Source: Deinococcus aquaedulcis (GTDB taxonomy: Bacteria > Deinococcota > Deinococci > Deinococcales > Deinococcaceae). Taken from it: a stretch of DNA of 40,113 bases. The position numbers were made by a program, and so were the translations under genes. Shown in pieces: positions 15,901-25,198 of this stretch. The stretch spans positions 1 through 40,113 of the forward strand of contig NZ_JAHRBL010000022.1 of the NCBI RefSeq assembly GCF_019693445.1, in the 5' to 3' direction. Below the pieces are notes generated by a model. It saw only the letters and a list, made by a program, of their open reading frames with translations. It was not told where the DNA came from and did not search any database. The first letter of the stretch is position 1. Every line of letters begins with the position of its first letter.

Positions 15901-16791
15901 CTACTCGCGGCGCCACCACCGCCCGCCGAACACATGCAGCACCAGCCCGGCAAAGACCAGTGCGGCGCCCAGCGCCTTGCCCGGCGGAAACGCTTCCTGG
16001 TAGGCCAGGGCGCTGGCGATCAGCCCAAAGACCGGCACCAGCAGTGACAGGGGCGCCACACGGGCCGCGCCGTGCCGCTGAATCAGCGCGGCCCAGACCC
16101 CGAATCCCAGCACGGTGTTCGCCAGCCCCATGAACAGCACGGCGGCCCAGAAGCCAGCGCCGCTGTGCGTAAAGGTATGGGCCACCGCGTCCCAACCGCT
16201 GGTAAACCCGGCCAGCAGCGCCAGTGGCACAGGCGGAATTAGGGCGCTCCAGATCACCAGCGAGAACATGTTCACGTCGCCGGATGCCCGGACCAGCAGG
16301 TTGCTGACCGCCCAGCCCAGCGCGGCCAGCAGCGTCAGCAGCAGGCTCAGCAGCGTGAGGTCCCCGCCGGACAGCGCCCCGATCACGCCCATGCCACTGA
16401 ACGCCAGGATGATGCCCAGCACCTGCCACGGCTGCACGCGCTCGCCCAGCACGCGCGCGGCCAGCAGCGCCGTGAAGAAGGCCTGCATCTGCATCAGCAG
16501 GGAACCCAGCCCGGCGCTCATGCCCAGCTGAATGGCGAGGTACAGCAGCCCGAACTGCACCACGCCCACCGCCAGTCCGTACCCCCACAGCAGGCGAGCC
16601 GACAGGCGCGGCCGGGGCACGAAAAACACGGCCGGCAGGGCCGCCACCAGAAAGCGCAGGGCCGCGACCAGCAGCGGTGGGGCGTCCGCGACACTCCACT
16701 TGATCACGATGAAGTTCACGCCCCAGATGCCGGTAATCAGCAGCGCCAGCAGCAACGCACGGGTGTTCAGGGGAGCAGGCACACCCGTCAT
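15901..16791 (-). CDS. EamA-family drug/metabolite exporter
   Basis: A 296-residue integral membrane protein with about ten hydrophobic helices arranged as two EamA repeats (first repeat from LLLALLITGIWGVNFIVIKW, second from LTLLAALGWAVSNLLV). The family exports amino acids or other small metabolites; specificity cannot be read. The start at 16791 (MTGVPAPLNTRA) is chosen because TATACT lies seven bases upstream with no Shine-Dalgarno sequence, the arrangement of a leaderless mRNA. Upstream residues of the longer open frame do not look like a membrane-protein N-terminus. It ends in the basic cluster RWWRRE. Confidence 0.85.
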   Translation of the reverse strand: MTGVPAPLNTRALLLALLITGIWGVNFIVIKWSVADAPPLLVAALRFLVAALPAVFFVPRPRLSARLLWGYGLAVGVVQFGLLYLAIQLGMSAGLGSLLMQMQAFFTALLAARVLGERVQPWQVLGIILAFSGMGVIGALSGGDLTLLSLLLTLLAALGWAVSNLLVRASGDVNMFSLVIWSALIPPVPLALLAGFTSGWDAVAHTFTHSGAGFWAAVLFMGLANTVLGFGVWAALIQRHGAARVAPLSLLVPVFGLIASALAYQEAFPPGKALGAALVFAGLVLHVFGGRWWRRE

Positions 16792-16798
16792 GCGCGGG

Positions 16799-16804
16799 AG
16801 TATA
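16799..16804 (-). promoter_or_regulatory. -10 box of a leaderless promoter for the EamA exporter
   Basis: On the minus strand TATACT is followed by seven bases and the ATG at 16791. No ribosome-binding site is visible. I could not find a good -35 at the expected distance. Confidence 0.5.
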
Positions 16805-17054
16805 CGCCCCGCTTCTGGTCGCTTCGTCCAGCCTGATAGAACGTGACCCGCTCTGGGCAACAGGGCCAAATCAAGGCGCCGCACACCCACGGCGAGAGCG
16901 GCCCAGGGTGTGCTCTTGGTTACCCGCAGGCAGGACCGCGTTCACAGTGACGCCGCGCCGGCAGCAGGATGACGCTGGCTGACACCCATCCGCCTCAAGG
17001 CACCCACGGGCCGCAGACATGCTGATGTGTGCCTCTGGTGGGCAGAGACCAACG

Positions 17055-17083
17055 TTGATCTCCAGAATTCATTTGCCTAAGCT
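17055..17083 (+). promoter_or_regulatory. Leaderless promoter of GNAT gene
   Basis: TTGATC (17055-17060), a 17-bp spacer, TAAGCT (17078-17083), then seven bases to the ATG at 17091. The near-consensus boxes and the distance indicate transcription starting at or next to the start codon. This rules against the longer open frame beginning at 17019, which would start upstream of the promoter. Confidence 0.65.
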
Positions 17084-17090
17084 GCCCCAG

Positions 17091-17909
17091 ATGCTTCCCG
17101 ATTCCTCGGCCACTGCACGCGCGCTCCTTGATGCCTATGACGCCCAGCTTCGGGAAGAGGCCGAGATGGGGTCGGCGACGGAGGTGGACCGCTATGGGCC
17201 GCTGTGGCGCGGGAAGTTCGGAGCACGGGGCTTTGTGTCGTACCGCGATCTGGGGGGCCTGAGCGGCGCCGCGCTCGACGACCTTATTGCCCAGACGATT
17301 GACCATTACGCCAGAGACGAGCGCGTCACGTCCTTTGAGTGGAAGACGCGGGGGCACGACGTGCCGGCTGATCTTCCTGAACGGCTTCTGGCGCACGGTT
17401 TTCAGGCCGAAGAGGCGGAAACCGTGATGCTGGGCGAGGCGCAGCGGCTGGCGGTGGACGTGCCTCTGGCGCCCGGCGTGCAGCTGCGGCGCATTGATGA
17501 TCAGGCGGACCCGCTGCCGGATCTGAGGCGGGCGGCGGCGGTGCAGGAACGGGCGTTCGGCTTTCCGTTCGGCGTGGACGACTTCGTGCAGCGGCTGGAG
17601 AGCAAGCGCGGCCTGATCGAGATCTGGGTGGCCGAAGTGCAGGGTGAGGTGGTCTGTACAGGGCGCCTGGAAGTGGTGCCGGGCACGGACTTCGCGGGCA
17701 TCTGGGGCGGCGGCACGGTGCCGCAGTGGCGGGGGCAGGGCATCTACCGGGCCCTCACCGCCGAGCGGGCAAAGTCGGCCGTGGCGCGCGGCGTGCGTTT
17801 TTTACACAGCGATTCCACGGCCTTTTCGCGGCCGATCCTGCAGCGCAGCGGGCTGCTGCCGGTCACCACCACGACCCCGTATATCTGGTCCCGCGAGGCA
17901 ACCCGGTAA
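17091..17909 (+). CDS. GNAT-family acetyltransferase
   Basis: A 272-residue protein whose C-terminal half (about 125-270) is a GNAT domain: LRRIDDQADPLPDLRRAAAV at the start, WVAEVQGEVVCTGRLEVVPG as the central strands, then GGGTVPQWRGQGIYRALT, where RGQGIY is the acetyl-CoA loop, and a C-terminal strand ending TTTPYIW. The N-terminal half is a degenerate, GNAT-like region (RYGPLWRGKFGARGFVSYRDL), so this may be a tandem GNAT with one active site. The substrate is unknown. Start chosen from the leaderless promoter. It is convergent with the small ORF behind arsR. Confidence 0.82.
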   Translation: MLPDSSATARALLDAYDAQLREEAEMGSATEVDRYGPLWRGKFGARGFVSYRDLGGLSGAALDDLIAQTIDHYARDERVTSFEWKTRGHDVPADLPERLLAHGFQAEEAETVMLGEAQRLAVDVPLAPGVQLRRIDDQADPLPDLRRAAAVQERAFGFPFGVDDFVQRLESKRGLIEIWVAEVQGEVVCTGRLEVVPGTDFAGIWGGGTVPQWRGQGIYRALTAERAKSAVARGVRFLHSDSTAFSRPILQRSGLLPVTTTTPYIWSREATR

Positions 17910-17931
17910 GAACCGGGAATGCCACTGGCCC

Positions 17932-18141
17932 TCAGCGGGCAGGGCTGGAAGATGTAGGCAGCGCGGCGGCGCAGTGGTCAATGCGGTCGGCGAGGTGGCG
18001 CAGGGCGGCGGCCAGCTGGGCCCGGGGGCCCGGTTGCCGCAGGCGGCGCCGGATCTCAGCTTCGGCGAGGTGCTGGGCCATGCGGTTCTCGTAGGCCTCG
18101 TGGGTGGGCGCATGCAGCTGAAGGAACATGTAGTCGTTCAT
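17932..18141 (-). CDS. Small hypothetical protein coupled to arsR
   Basis: A 69-residue helical protein (starts MNDYMFLQLHAPTHEAYENR, ends ALPTSSSPAR). Its ATG overlaps the arsR stop as ATGA and is preceded by AGGAGA, so it is almost certainly translated with arsR. The middle, AEAEIRRRLRQPGPRAQLAA, is amphipathic; there is no signal peptide or membrane segment. I do not recognise a family. The regulator operon context suggests an accessory role. Confidence 0.6.
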   Translation of the reverse strand: MNDYMFLQLHAPTHEAYENRMAQHLAEAEIRRRLRQPGPRAQLAAALRHLADRIDHCAAALPTSSSPAR

Positions 18142-18455
18142 GAGGTCTCCTGTGGGTCTGCGGTGGCGTTGAGGTAAGGGGCGAGGTGGGCCTGTAGCGC
18201 CTGAAAGCCCTGGTGGCCCAGGCTGTAGTACACCGTGGTGCCTTTTTTCTCGGCGGTGACAAGCCCCGCATCAACCAGAATTTTCATGTGGTGGCTGATG
18301 GTGGGTTGGCTCACGCCAAGCCGCTGGCTGATGCTGCCGGCAAAGCATTCGCCGCGCCGCCGGGCTTCTGCGGCCAGCAGCAGCACCTCGAGAATCTGTT
18401 GACGGGTGGGGTCGGCGAGGGCGCGGAGGACGTCGTGGTGAACAGCAGGACTCAC
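18138..18455 (-). CDS. ArsR/SmtB-family transcriptional repressor
   Basis: A 105-residue winged-helix protein: ALADPTRQQILEVLLLA, the recognition helix region ISQRLGVSQPTISHHMKIL, and the wing TAEKKGTTVYYSL. No cysteine pair of the ArsR metal-site type is seen in the DNA-binding helix, so the signal may be non-metal or a different site. I choose the GTG at 18455 rather than the ATG at 18470 because a TTGACA/TACATT promoter ends six bases before the GTG and would lie inside the longer reading frame. It shares an operon with a 69-residue protein. The operator overlapping its own promoter indicates autorepression. Confidence 0.85.
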   Translation of the reverse strand: MSPAVHHDVLRALADPTRQQILEVLLLAAEARRRGECFAGSISQRLGVSQPTISHHMKILVDAGLVTAEKKGTTVYYSLGHQGFQALQAHLAPYLNATADPQETS

Positions 18456-18461
18456 ACCATC

Positions 18462-18489
18462 AATGTACATCTAAATAGATGGATGTCAA
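18462..18489 (-). promoter_or_regulatory. arsR promoter with overlapping palindromic operator
   Basis: Minus-strand TTGACA (18489-18484), a 16-bp spacer and TACATT (18467-18462), six bases before the GTG start. The spacer contains the inverted repeat CATCTA-AA-TAGATG (18468-18481), a typical ArsR-family operator shape placed so that binding would block RNA polymerase. Confidence 0.65.
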
Positions 18490-18886
18490 TATAGATAAGC
18501 GTAGATGCTTAGGGCCTGAGGACGGCCTGTACGCCGCGCATGGGGATGAGCCCTCTATGGACCTCGCTGCCTTTTTGGTCAGGTTCAGCAGGCCCCCACG
18601 TTTGCGGGCTGAAGCCCTGCCCTTTGCCGGCCAGAAGACAGGCGCTGCGCTCACGACAAGCCCACTGGCCTTCCGCCGAGACAGGGGCTGGCAGGTGTTC
18701 TGATGAACCGCTCAAGCGCCGTGTAGAGAGGCAGTCTCCGCTTCTGGAAGACAGTTTCCGGCTGTGCGTTTCCCTCAGCGCCATGGGCCCTGTCCGGTAG
18801 TCAGGGCCGACTGCGCGGCTTTCTCTGCTGGCACGGACTGCCCTGCGCTCGGTGGGGCCTGCCCCGCCAAGCTCCAGGGCGTCGGC
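18490..18886. other. Intergenic region without recognised features
   Basis: About 400 bases between arsR and the end of the stalk-domain gene. The first 20 bases repeat the ATAGAT/TAGATG motif of the arsR operator and may be part of it. No open frame here has a believable start or composition. Confidence 0.4.
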
Positions 18887-20620
18887 TCAGGGCCGGGCGT
18901 CCCCGGAAAGCGGATACAGGACCAGCGAAACCGGCAGAAACGACCCGCCTGCCGGTAGAAAGGACAGCCGGACGGTGCGGGCGGCGCTGCGCCACAGCAG
19001 CAGCGGCTGGTCTCCATTGGTCAGGACGCCAGAGCCCGGAATGCGAAGCACCTGCCGGTCCAGGCCGTCGTCGAGCACCACGCCGCCCCGGTATACCCCG
19101 CCGCGCGGCGCAAAGGCAATCACCACGCTGTTGCCCGGCACCGTGTTCTCAACGGTGAGTTCATACAGCAGGCCGTAGTTGCCGCTCAGGCGCTGGGGCG
19201 TGCCGGTCAGCGCGTCGGTGCCGAGCAGCGGCAGATCGCTGACTGCGTCGCCCAGCGGCACCTGTACGGGCGCCCCGCCTACCGGCACGGTCAGGCGCCG
19301 CACCGCCTGGGGAAAGGTGCCGCGCTGGTGTTTGCCGTCTGGGGGGAGCACCGGCAGCGCGGCCAGGGTATCGTTGGTCGGCTGCCGCCCGTCTTCCAGC
19401 ATCACCACGCTGATTTCGGCTTCGCCGCTGATGTTCAGATCAAGCAAGGCGGTGGCGCCCTGCTCGGGCGTCAGCAGCGGGCTGATGTACAGCGCCGTGG
19501 GCGCCTGGGGGTCCAGCAGCTGGCGGGCACGGCCTGCGCTGGTCAGGAAGTCCAGCACGCTCACCTGGCCCAGCACACTCTCCAGGCGGGTGCCTCCGGC
19601 GCTGCCTTCACGCTGCACCTCCACCGATGTGTTGGCGGTCGTGGGCCGGGCCAGCACGAACAGCCGCGCCGGTCTGGGCAGCCGGTTGAGGTGGTAGGCC
19701 ACCACCCGCACCCGCCCGGCCGCGCGGTCCCGGTACAGCACGCCACTTTGCGTGGGCGCTTCGGGGGAGTCGCTGAACAGCAGGGGAAACGAGGGGCCCG
19801 GCGTCATGGTGGCTGCCGCAGCCGGATAGGCGGGATTGCGGGTATCCGCAAACGTTGCGCCGACCGGCGTATGCCGCAGCGCGAACGACAGGGGCGTGTT
19901 GACCGGGGCGCCTTCCACCCGGATGGTGCGCGTGTAGGGCGCACTGACCATGCCCTTCGTGTTCGTCACCATCAGGGTGATCTGGTGCTCGCCCGGGGTA
20001 AAGAACACGTCCTGCTGGCCCTCCCACTTCCGCGCCAGATTCAGGCCGTCCGGGTCGAACGAGAAATCGGTGTAGGTGACCCGTTCGCCCGGAGCGTACA
20101 CCGCCTTGTTGGTGGCAAAGCGCGCTTCTGGGCGCCCGCCGGCTGGCGCGGGCACCGTCGCCCCCTGGGCCGGAGGCGCGGCCGGCTGGGGGGCAGGCAC
20201 GGGCACTGACCCGGTTGGCCGCGAGAACACCAGAACGCCCCCGGCCTGAACGGTGAGCGGGGCATCGAGGGCATACGCGAGCAGCCGGGCCTCCACCAGG
20301 GGGTCGCCGCCCGGGGTCAGGACGAGTTTGCCGGCGTAGGGCACCCCGTCAATCGTCATGCTGCGGTTGCTTGTCTGCACCACCAAGCGGCCGGCCTGAA
20401 AGAGGGTGCCGCTGACCTGGGCGGGCCGGCCCAGCAGGGCCGCCGTTTCCTGCAGCGGCACGAGCAGGGCGCCGTCCACCACCTGGGCGGGGGTCCGTAG
20501 CACCCGGCGCTGCCCGTCCACCGTCACCTCGCCGGCCGGCGAGATCAGAACAGGACTGGCGCTGGCGGGGCCCAGCAGGGCCAGCAGCAGGGCGACTTGA
20601 ATCAGACGGGCAAAGGTCAC
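18887..20620 (-). CDS. Secreted protein with copper-amine-oxidase-N-like stalk domain and PKD-like domain
   Basis: About 577 residues from the GTG at 20620, which gives an ideal signal peptide (MTFARLIQVALLLALLGPAS). An upstream ATG at 20680 would add 20 residues and bury the signal. Residues about 25-135 resemble the Cu_amine_oxidN1 stalk domain (VPLQETAALLGRP; MTIDGVPY; PLVEARLLAYAL). A proline/alanine linker follows, then a PKD-like beta-domain (YAPGERVTYTDFSFDPDG; FFTPGEHQITLMVTNTKG). The remaining 330 residues are beta-rich with no family I know (VVIAFAPRGGVYRGGVVLDD near the end). It is likely exported to the envelope or outside, possibly with a structural or wall-binding role. Confidence 0.7.
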   Translation of the reverse strand: MTFARLIQVALLLALLGPASASPVLISPAGEVTVDGQRRVLRTPAQVVDGALLVPLQETAALLGRPAQVSGTLFQAGRLVVQTSNRSMTIDGVPYAGKLVLTPGGDPLVEARLLAYALDAPLTVQAGGVLVFSRPTGSVPVPAPQPAAPPAQGATVPAPAGGRPEARFATNKAVYAPGERVTYTDFSFDPDGLNLARKWEGQQDVFFTPGEHQITLMVTNTKGMVSAPYTRTIRVEGAPVNTPLSFALRHTPVGATFADTRNPAYPAAAATMTPGPSFPLLFSDSPEAPTQSGVLYRDRAAGRVRVVAYHLNRLPRPARLFVLARPTTANTSVEVQREGSAGGTRLESVLGQVSVLDFLTSAGRARQLLDPQAPTALYISPLLTPEQGATALLDLNISGEAEISVVMLEDGRQPTNDTLAALPVLPPDGKHQRGTFPQAVRRLTVPVGGAPVQVPLGDAVSDLPLLGTDALTGTPQRLSGNYGLLYELTVENTVPGNSVVIAFAPRGGVYRGGVVLDDGLDRQVLRIPGSGVLTNGDQPLLLWRSAARTVRLSFLPAGGSFLPVSLVLYPLSGDARP

Positions 20621-21075
20621 ACGGCCAAGTATGGAGAGGCGCCTGGGCAACTTTCTGCACAGGGGCAGGCCGGTCTTCATGGTTTATTGAGCGTTGAGGG
20701 CCCCTGGCAGTGGAGGCGTGGGCCGGATGATGAAACGGCTGAGCGGCGTGCGGATCGCCGCCAGTGCGCAAGACAGCGGCGCCCTGACTCTGGGGTGCTG
20801 GCGCCGTTTCTTTCAGTGACCGGGGATGCTCCCGCGCGGCCAGAGCCCGGCCCACCAGCGGTGCGCAGCGTGGGTGCCCGTGACGCTGTTTCAGCCCGCC
20901 CCGGCCGGATGGCGCCGGGGCCTTACTGTCTGCCCGTCTGTGTCTCTCCATATCCGCTTGTAGGGCGCTGCCGTCCTGGGCCCAGTGCGCCGCCCCGTTT
21001 CCCCAAAATTCAGCCTGCCTGGCGCTCATTGGTGGGAAACTGTGTCCAGCGGGTGGACAGGAGCGCGCACCCCTC
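20621..21075. other. Intergenic region without recognised features
   Basis: About 450 bases between the stalk-domain gene and the end of the MFS transporter gene. No open frame is supported; part of it must hold the promoter of the stalk-domain gene. CATACT (20633-20628 on the minus strand) lies seven bases from the GTG at 20620 and may be a leaderless -10. Confidence 0.35.
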
Positions 21076-22296
21076 TCAACCGCGACCCCCAGCGATGCGC
21101 GCGGCGTCGGGTGTGTGTGCGAGGCGGCGCATGGCGACAGTCCCCAGCAGCGGGCCGGCCGCCAGCACCGCAAAGACCAACGGCCAGCCTCCCCAGCGCA
21201 CCAGCACAGGCACGAGCGCAATACTGGCCGCCGTCAGGGTGAAGCCCAGGGCCAGTTGCGCAGTCAGGGCTGTTCCGACGTACGCTGGGTCGGCAATCTC
21301 GCTGACGATGGTGGAGAACTGCGCGGAATCCGCGATGATCCAGAAGCCCCACAGCAGGCTGAGGGCAAGCACCACCCCCGGCGCTGCGTCCGCCAGTGCG
21401 GCCAGCGCCAGGGCACAGGCCCCAGAAAGGCCCATGGCGAGTGTGGTCAGTCGGGTGCGGCCCCAGCGGTCTCCCAGCAGGCCGCCCACCCAGCATCCCA
21501 CGGCGCCTACCCCCACGACCGCAAAGGTGGCCAGGGCGGCGCCCCGCATCGGATCAGCGGCTCCGGCCGTCCTCAACACCCCGCCAAAAAAGGCGGCAAA
21601 CCACGCCCACATGGCATACAACTCCCACATGTGCCCCAGGTAGCCCAGCGTCGTGAGGCCCACGCCGCGCCCGGTCAGCACCCGCCAGGCCCGGCTGGGC
21701 TGAAAAGGCGGCGCAGGCACACGGTGCGGACCGTCCCCCACCCGCGCCGCGATCACTCCGCCGAGCGCCGCCAGTCCGCTGGTGGCCAGAATCACGCTGC
21801 GCCAGTCCGCGCCCCCCAGGCCGTTGATGAGGTGCGGCAGGGCTGACCCCAGTGTCAGCGCCCCCACCATGATGCCCAGCGCGGTCCCGCGCCCAGTGCG
21901 GAACCAGGCCGACATCGCCTTGAGGGCCGGAGGATAAACCAGAGCGAGTGCCGCGCCGGTGAGCGCCCGTAGGCCGGCCGCCGGTGCCGGCCCGCCGGCC
22001 CACAGCAGGCCCAGGTTGGCGCCAGCAGCCAGCAGCGTGCCGGTCAGGATCAGCTGCCGTGGCGGCACACGGTCCGCGAGGTTCAGGGCGGCGCTGAGCA
22101 CAGCGCCCACCACGAAGCCCAGTTGGACCGCCAGGGTGAGCCCCGACGCGGCAGCGTCCGTCAGTCCCCAGACCGCGCGCAGTTGTGGCAGCACCGCCGC
22201 CGCCGAGAACCAAGGCGCCATGCCAAGAACAACCGCCAATGCCAGCGCCGCCAGCGCGGACCAGCGCCCGGCGGCTTCCGGGAAGGATGGGGCCAT
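21076..22296 (-). CDS. MFS transporter
   Basis: A 406-residue major facilitator protein with about twelve hydrophobic segments. The first loop contains FVVGAVLSAALNLADRVPPRQLI in place of the canonical GxLaDRxGRR motif, and the second half repeats it better (VGGLLGDRWGRTRLT). Substrate unknown. The ATG at 22296 has TATCCT seven bases upstream and no ribosome-binding site, consistent with a leaderless mRNA; the longer open frame has an implausible proline/tryptophan-rich N-terminus. It is divergent from the decayed LuxR regulator. Confidence 0.82.
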   Translation of the reverse strand: MAPSFPEAAGRWSALAALALAVVLGMAPWFSAAAVLPQLRAVWGLTDAAASGLTLAVQLGFVVGAVLSAALNLADRVPPRQLILTGTLLAAGANLGLLWAGGPAPAAGLRALTGAALALVYPPALKAMSAWFRTGRGTALGIMVGALTLGSALPHLINGLGGADWRSVILATSGLAALGGVIAARVGDGPHRVPAPPFQPSRAWRVLTGRGVGLTTLGYLGHMWELYAMWAWFAAFFGGVLRTAGAADPMRGAALATFAVVGVGAVGCWVGGLLGDRWGRTRLTTLAMGLSGACALALAALADAAPGVVLALSLLWGFWIIADSAQFSTIVSEIADPAYVGTALTAQLALGFTLTAASIALVPVLVRWGGWPLVFAVLAAGPLLGTVAMRRLAHTPDAARIAGGRG

Positions 22297-22303
22297 GAGG
22301 CGC

Positions 22304-22309
22304 AGGATA
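22304..22309 (-). promoter_or_regulatory. -10 box of a leaderless promoter for the MFS gene
   Basis: Minus-strand TATCCT followed by seven bases and the ATG at 22296. No clear -35. Confidence 0.4.
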
Positions 22310-22525
22310 GGGGACAGGGCGAACAGCTGGGCCCCCACCAGACCGGGTTGAAGGGGCAGGGGTCGCCCAACCACAGATGGCTGGGCCCAGAAGCGCGGCC
22401 AGGGCCTGAACGCCGCCTGCTGTGCAGCCCCGGCGTTGCCCCCGGCACGTGGGAGAGCACCGCCCTGCTTCGCGGTAGTGTGGGGCCGATCTGCCCGGCT
22501 GGCACGGGGCCACGGCCAAGCTCCC

Positions 22526-25153
22526 ATGACCTCTTCTCTGCTCGACGTGACTTAACGCCGGCCCACACCCAGACGGGACGGGGGCTCACGCCCACATCTT
22601 GAGGCGGCGCTGAGTGCAGGGCTGACCAGGAAACTGATTCTTCTTTCTGCGCCCGCAGGGTATGGCAAAATCACCCTGACCAGTGCCTGGGCCGCGGCGC
22701 TGGCGCTGCCGGTGGCGTGGCTGTCCCTGGAACCTGCTGACAACGACCCCGCCCGGTTTGTTCGGCGCCATGCTGCGGCTTTTCAGGTACCGGTCTTCGA
22801 CGCGGCGCTGCACAATCTCCCGGAGGTCCTGACCTGCTCGTCCCCGGAAAACGCCGTCGCCGCCCTGTGGCGCGCCCTGGGATGGCAGGGATCGCCCACC
22901 GTGCTGGTGCTGCACGACTACCACGTGATTCAGGCCGGACCGGTGCATCACCTGCTCACAGCGCTTCTTGGGGCCTACCGGCCTCACCTGCACCTCGTCA
23001 TCGTCACCTGGGAGGACCCGCCTCTGCCCCTGGCGCGCCTGCGGGCCCAGGGGGACCTGCTAGAGGTGCGCGCCGCCGAGTTGCGGTTTTCGTAGGCTAA
23101 GGTGGCCGCATTTCTGAACGGCGTCATGGCCCTGGACCTGACCCCCACGCAGGTGATGGCCCTGGAGGCGCGCACGGAAGGGTGGCCCGCCGGCCTGCGG
23201 CTCGCGGCCCAGGCCCTGCGCACTCAGGCTGACCGCGACCGCTTTATCCAGTCGTTTTCCGGCGGTGACCGCCTGGTGCGGGACTACTTCGCCCAGGAGG
23301 TGCTCCAGGCGTAGCCTGAAGCGCTGCGCCAGTTTCTGCTTCACACCTCGGTGCTGGCGCGGCTGGATGGAGCGCTGTGCGACGCGGTGACGGGGCAGGC
23401 TGGCAGTCAGGCGCAGCTGGAGACGCTGGCCCGGCGGCACGTTTTTCTGGTTTCCTTGGAGGGGACGCGCCAGGAATACCGGGCTCACCCCCTGTGGGCC
23501 GAGGCGCTGCGGGCGCAGTTCGCGGCGGAGCAGCCGGGCGCGCTGCCCCTGCTGCACACCCGCGCCAGCCAATGGTTCGAGGAGCGCGGCATGGCAGCCG
23601 AGGCCATCCGCCACGCCCTAGCCGACCAGGGCGTGGCGCGGGCAGCCGATCTGATTGAGGTGGCGGTGCCGGCATGGCGCCGCACCCTGCAGGACACCGT
23701 CATTCTGCCGTGGCTGGAGGCATTGCCGGAAGCGCTGCTGCGCACGCGCCCGGTGCTGTGCGCGCACTATGCCAAGGCGCTGATGCAGGCCGGCCGCTGG
23801 CCTGAGGTCGAGGGCTGGCTGCTGGCCGCTGAACAGGCCCTTGGGAAGCAGGCCCAGATCGTGGTCCGGGATGAGGCAGAGTTCAGGCGACTTCCCGCTG
23901 AGGTGGCCGCCTACCGCGCGGTCCTGGCCCTGGGTGAGGTGGGCGCGGCGGACCAGCACGCCCGTGACCTGCTGGCTCTCGCGCCAGAGACCGATCATCT
24001 GGCCCGTGGGGCCGCCGCAGGGTTGCTGGGGCTGGCCACGTGGCACCAGGGCGAACTTGGGGCGGCGTCCTGGCAGTGGGCCGCCTGCCAGGCACATCTG
24101 CTGCGGGCCGGTCACGCCGCCGACGCCGTGGGGGCCGCGCTGGCCCAGGCGGATATTTTCGTGGCGCGCGGGGAGTTGCGTCAGGCTCAGCACACCTGCG
24201 AGCAGGCCCTTCAGTTTGCGGCCGCTCACCACGGGGCCCTGTGGGGCGCGGCCGATCTGTATGTGACCCTCAGCGGCGTGTTCCGCCAGCGCCATGATCT
24301 GACGGCGGCCCAGGCCTGTCTACAGAAGGGGGACGCCCTGGGGCCACATGCCCAGTGGGCCCAGTACGACGGGCGCCGGCGTGTGGCCCAAGCCGAGCTG
24401 GAGATGGCCGCAGGCCGCCTGTCTTTGCAGGAGGCTGAGGCGTGGAGACTTTCCAGAGGGGCGTCCCGTGTCTGCTGTGGTCGCCCGGGTACAGCTGAGG
24501 CAGGATGATCTGGAGGCGGCTCAGCGGTGGGCCCGCCACCGTGGCCTCTCCCTGCGCGACGAGCTGTCGTACCGGCAGGAATACGAGCACATCACACTGG
24601 CGCGGGTGCTGCTGCAGGCGTGGGACGGCCAGATGGACGCCGCCGGGAACGAACTGCTGGCCTTCCTGCAGCGGCTGGCGGCGGCTGTGGCGGGTGGGCG
24701 CCTGGGCAGCGAGACCGAACTGCTGCTGCTTCAGGCTCTGGTCCACCGCCGGGCGGGGCGGCAGGGAGGGGCGCTTGCCCGGCTGGAACAGGCCCTGGAG
24801 CGGGCCGAGCCCGAGGGATACGCGGCCGTCTTCCTGGAGGGAGGGCCCGTCATGGCCGTCTGCTCCAGGCGGCGTTGGGCCGGGGCGTGGCACCCTCCTA
24901 TGTCCGTCACCTGCGGTCCAGTGGCTGGCCCAGAACCGCGCGCCAGCCACCGGGCATGCCAGAGCCCCTCAGCGCGCGTGAACAGACCGTGTTGCGGTGG
25001 CTGAGCACCGAGTTGAACGGGCTCGCCATCGCCAGGAAACTGGGCGTTTCCATCAACACCCTGCGCACCCACACCCAGCGGATGTACGACAAGCTGGGCG
25101 TGAACAGCCGCCGCGCAGCCGTTCGCCGGGCCAGCGACCTGGGCCTGTCCTGA
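22526..25153 (+). pseudogene. Decayed MalT-like LuxR-family (STAND ATPase) transcriptional activator
   Basis: The reading frame begins MTSSLLDVT and then meets TAA at 22553. In the same frame follow SAPAGYGKITL (Walker A, with Ile where Thr is usual) and AWLSLEPADNDPARF. A TAG interrupts at 23093, then comes AAFLNGVMALDL...ARTEGWPAGLRLAAQ, and another TAG at 23312. The TPR-like part LLHTSVLARLDGALCDAVTG onward stays open to about 24440. The frame then shifts (24430-24480) and shifts back (24850-24880). The C-terminal LuxR helix-turn-helix is intact in sequence (PLSAREQTVLRWL...GVSINTLRTHTQRMYDKLGV). The original protein was about 870 residues, normal for the family. Five lesions make function very unlikely. 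Confidence 0.88.
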
Positions 25154-25198
25154 AGAGCCAGGTCAGTGGGCGGGGGCAAAGGCGCTTCCCGGCGCCGC

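Noticed and set aside
18470..18472. ATG at 18470 as the arsR start
   Set aside because: It lies inside the promoter and operator; the GTG at 18455 follows the -10 box at leaderless spacing.
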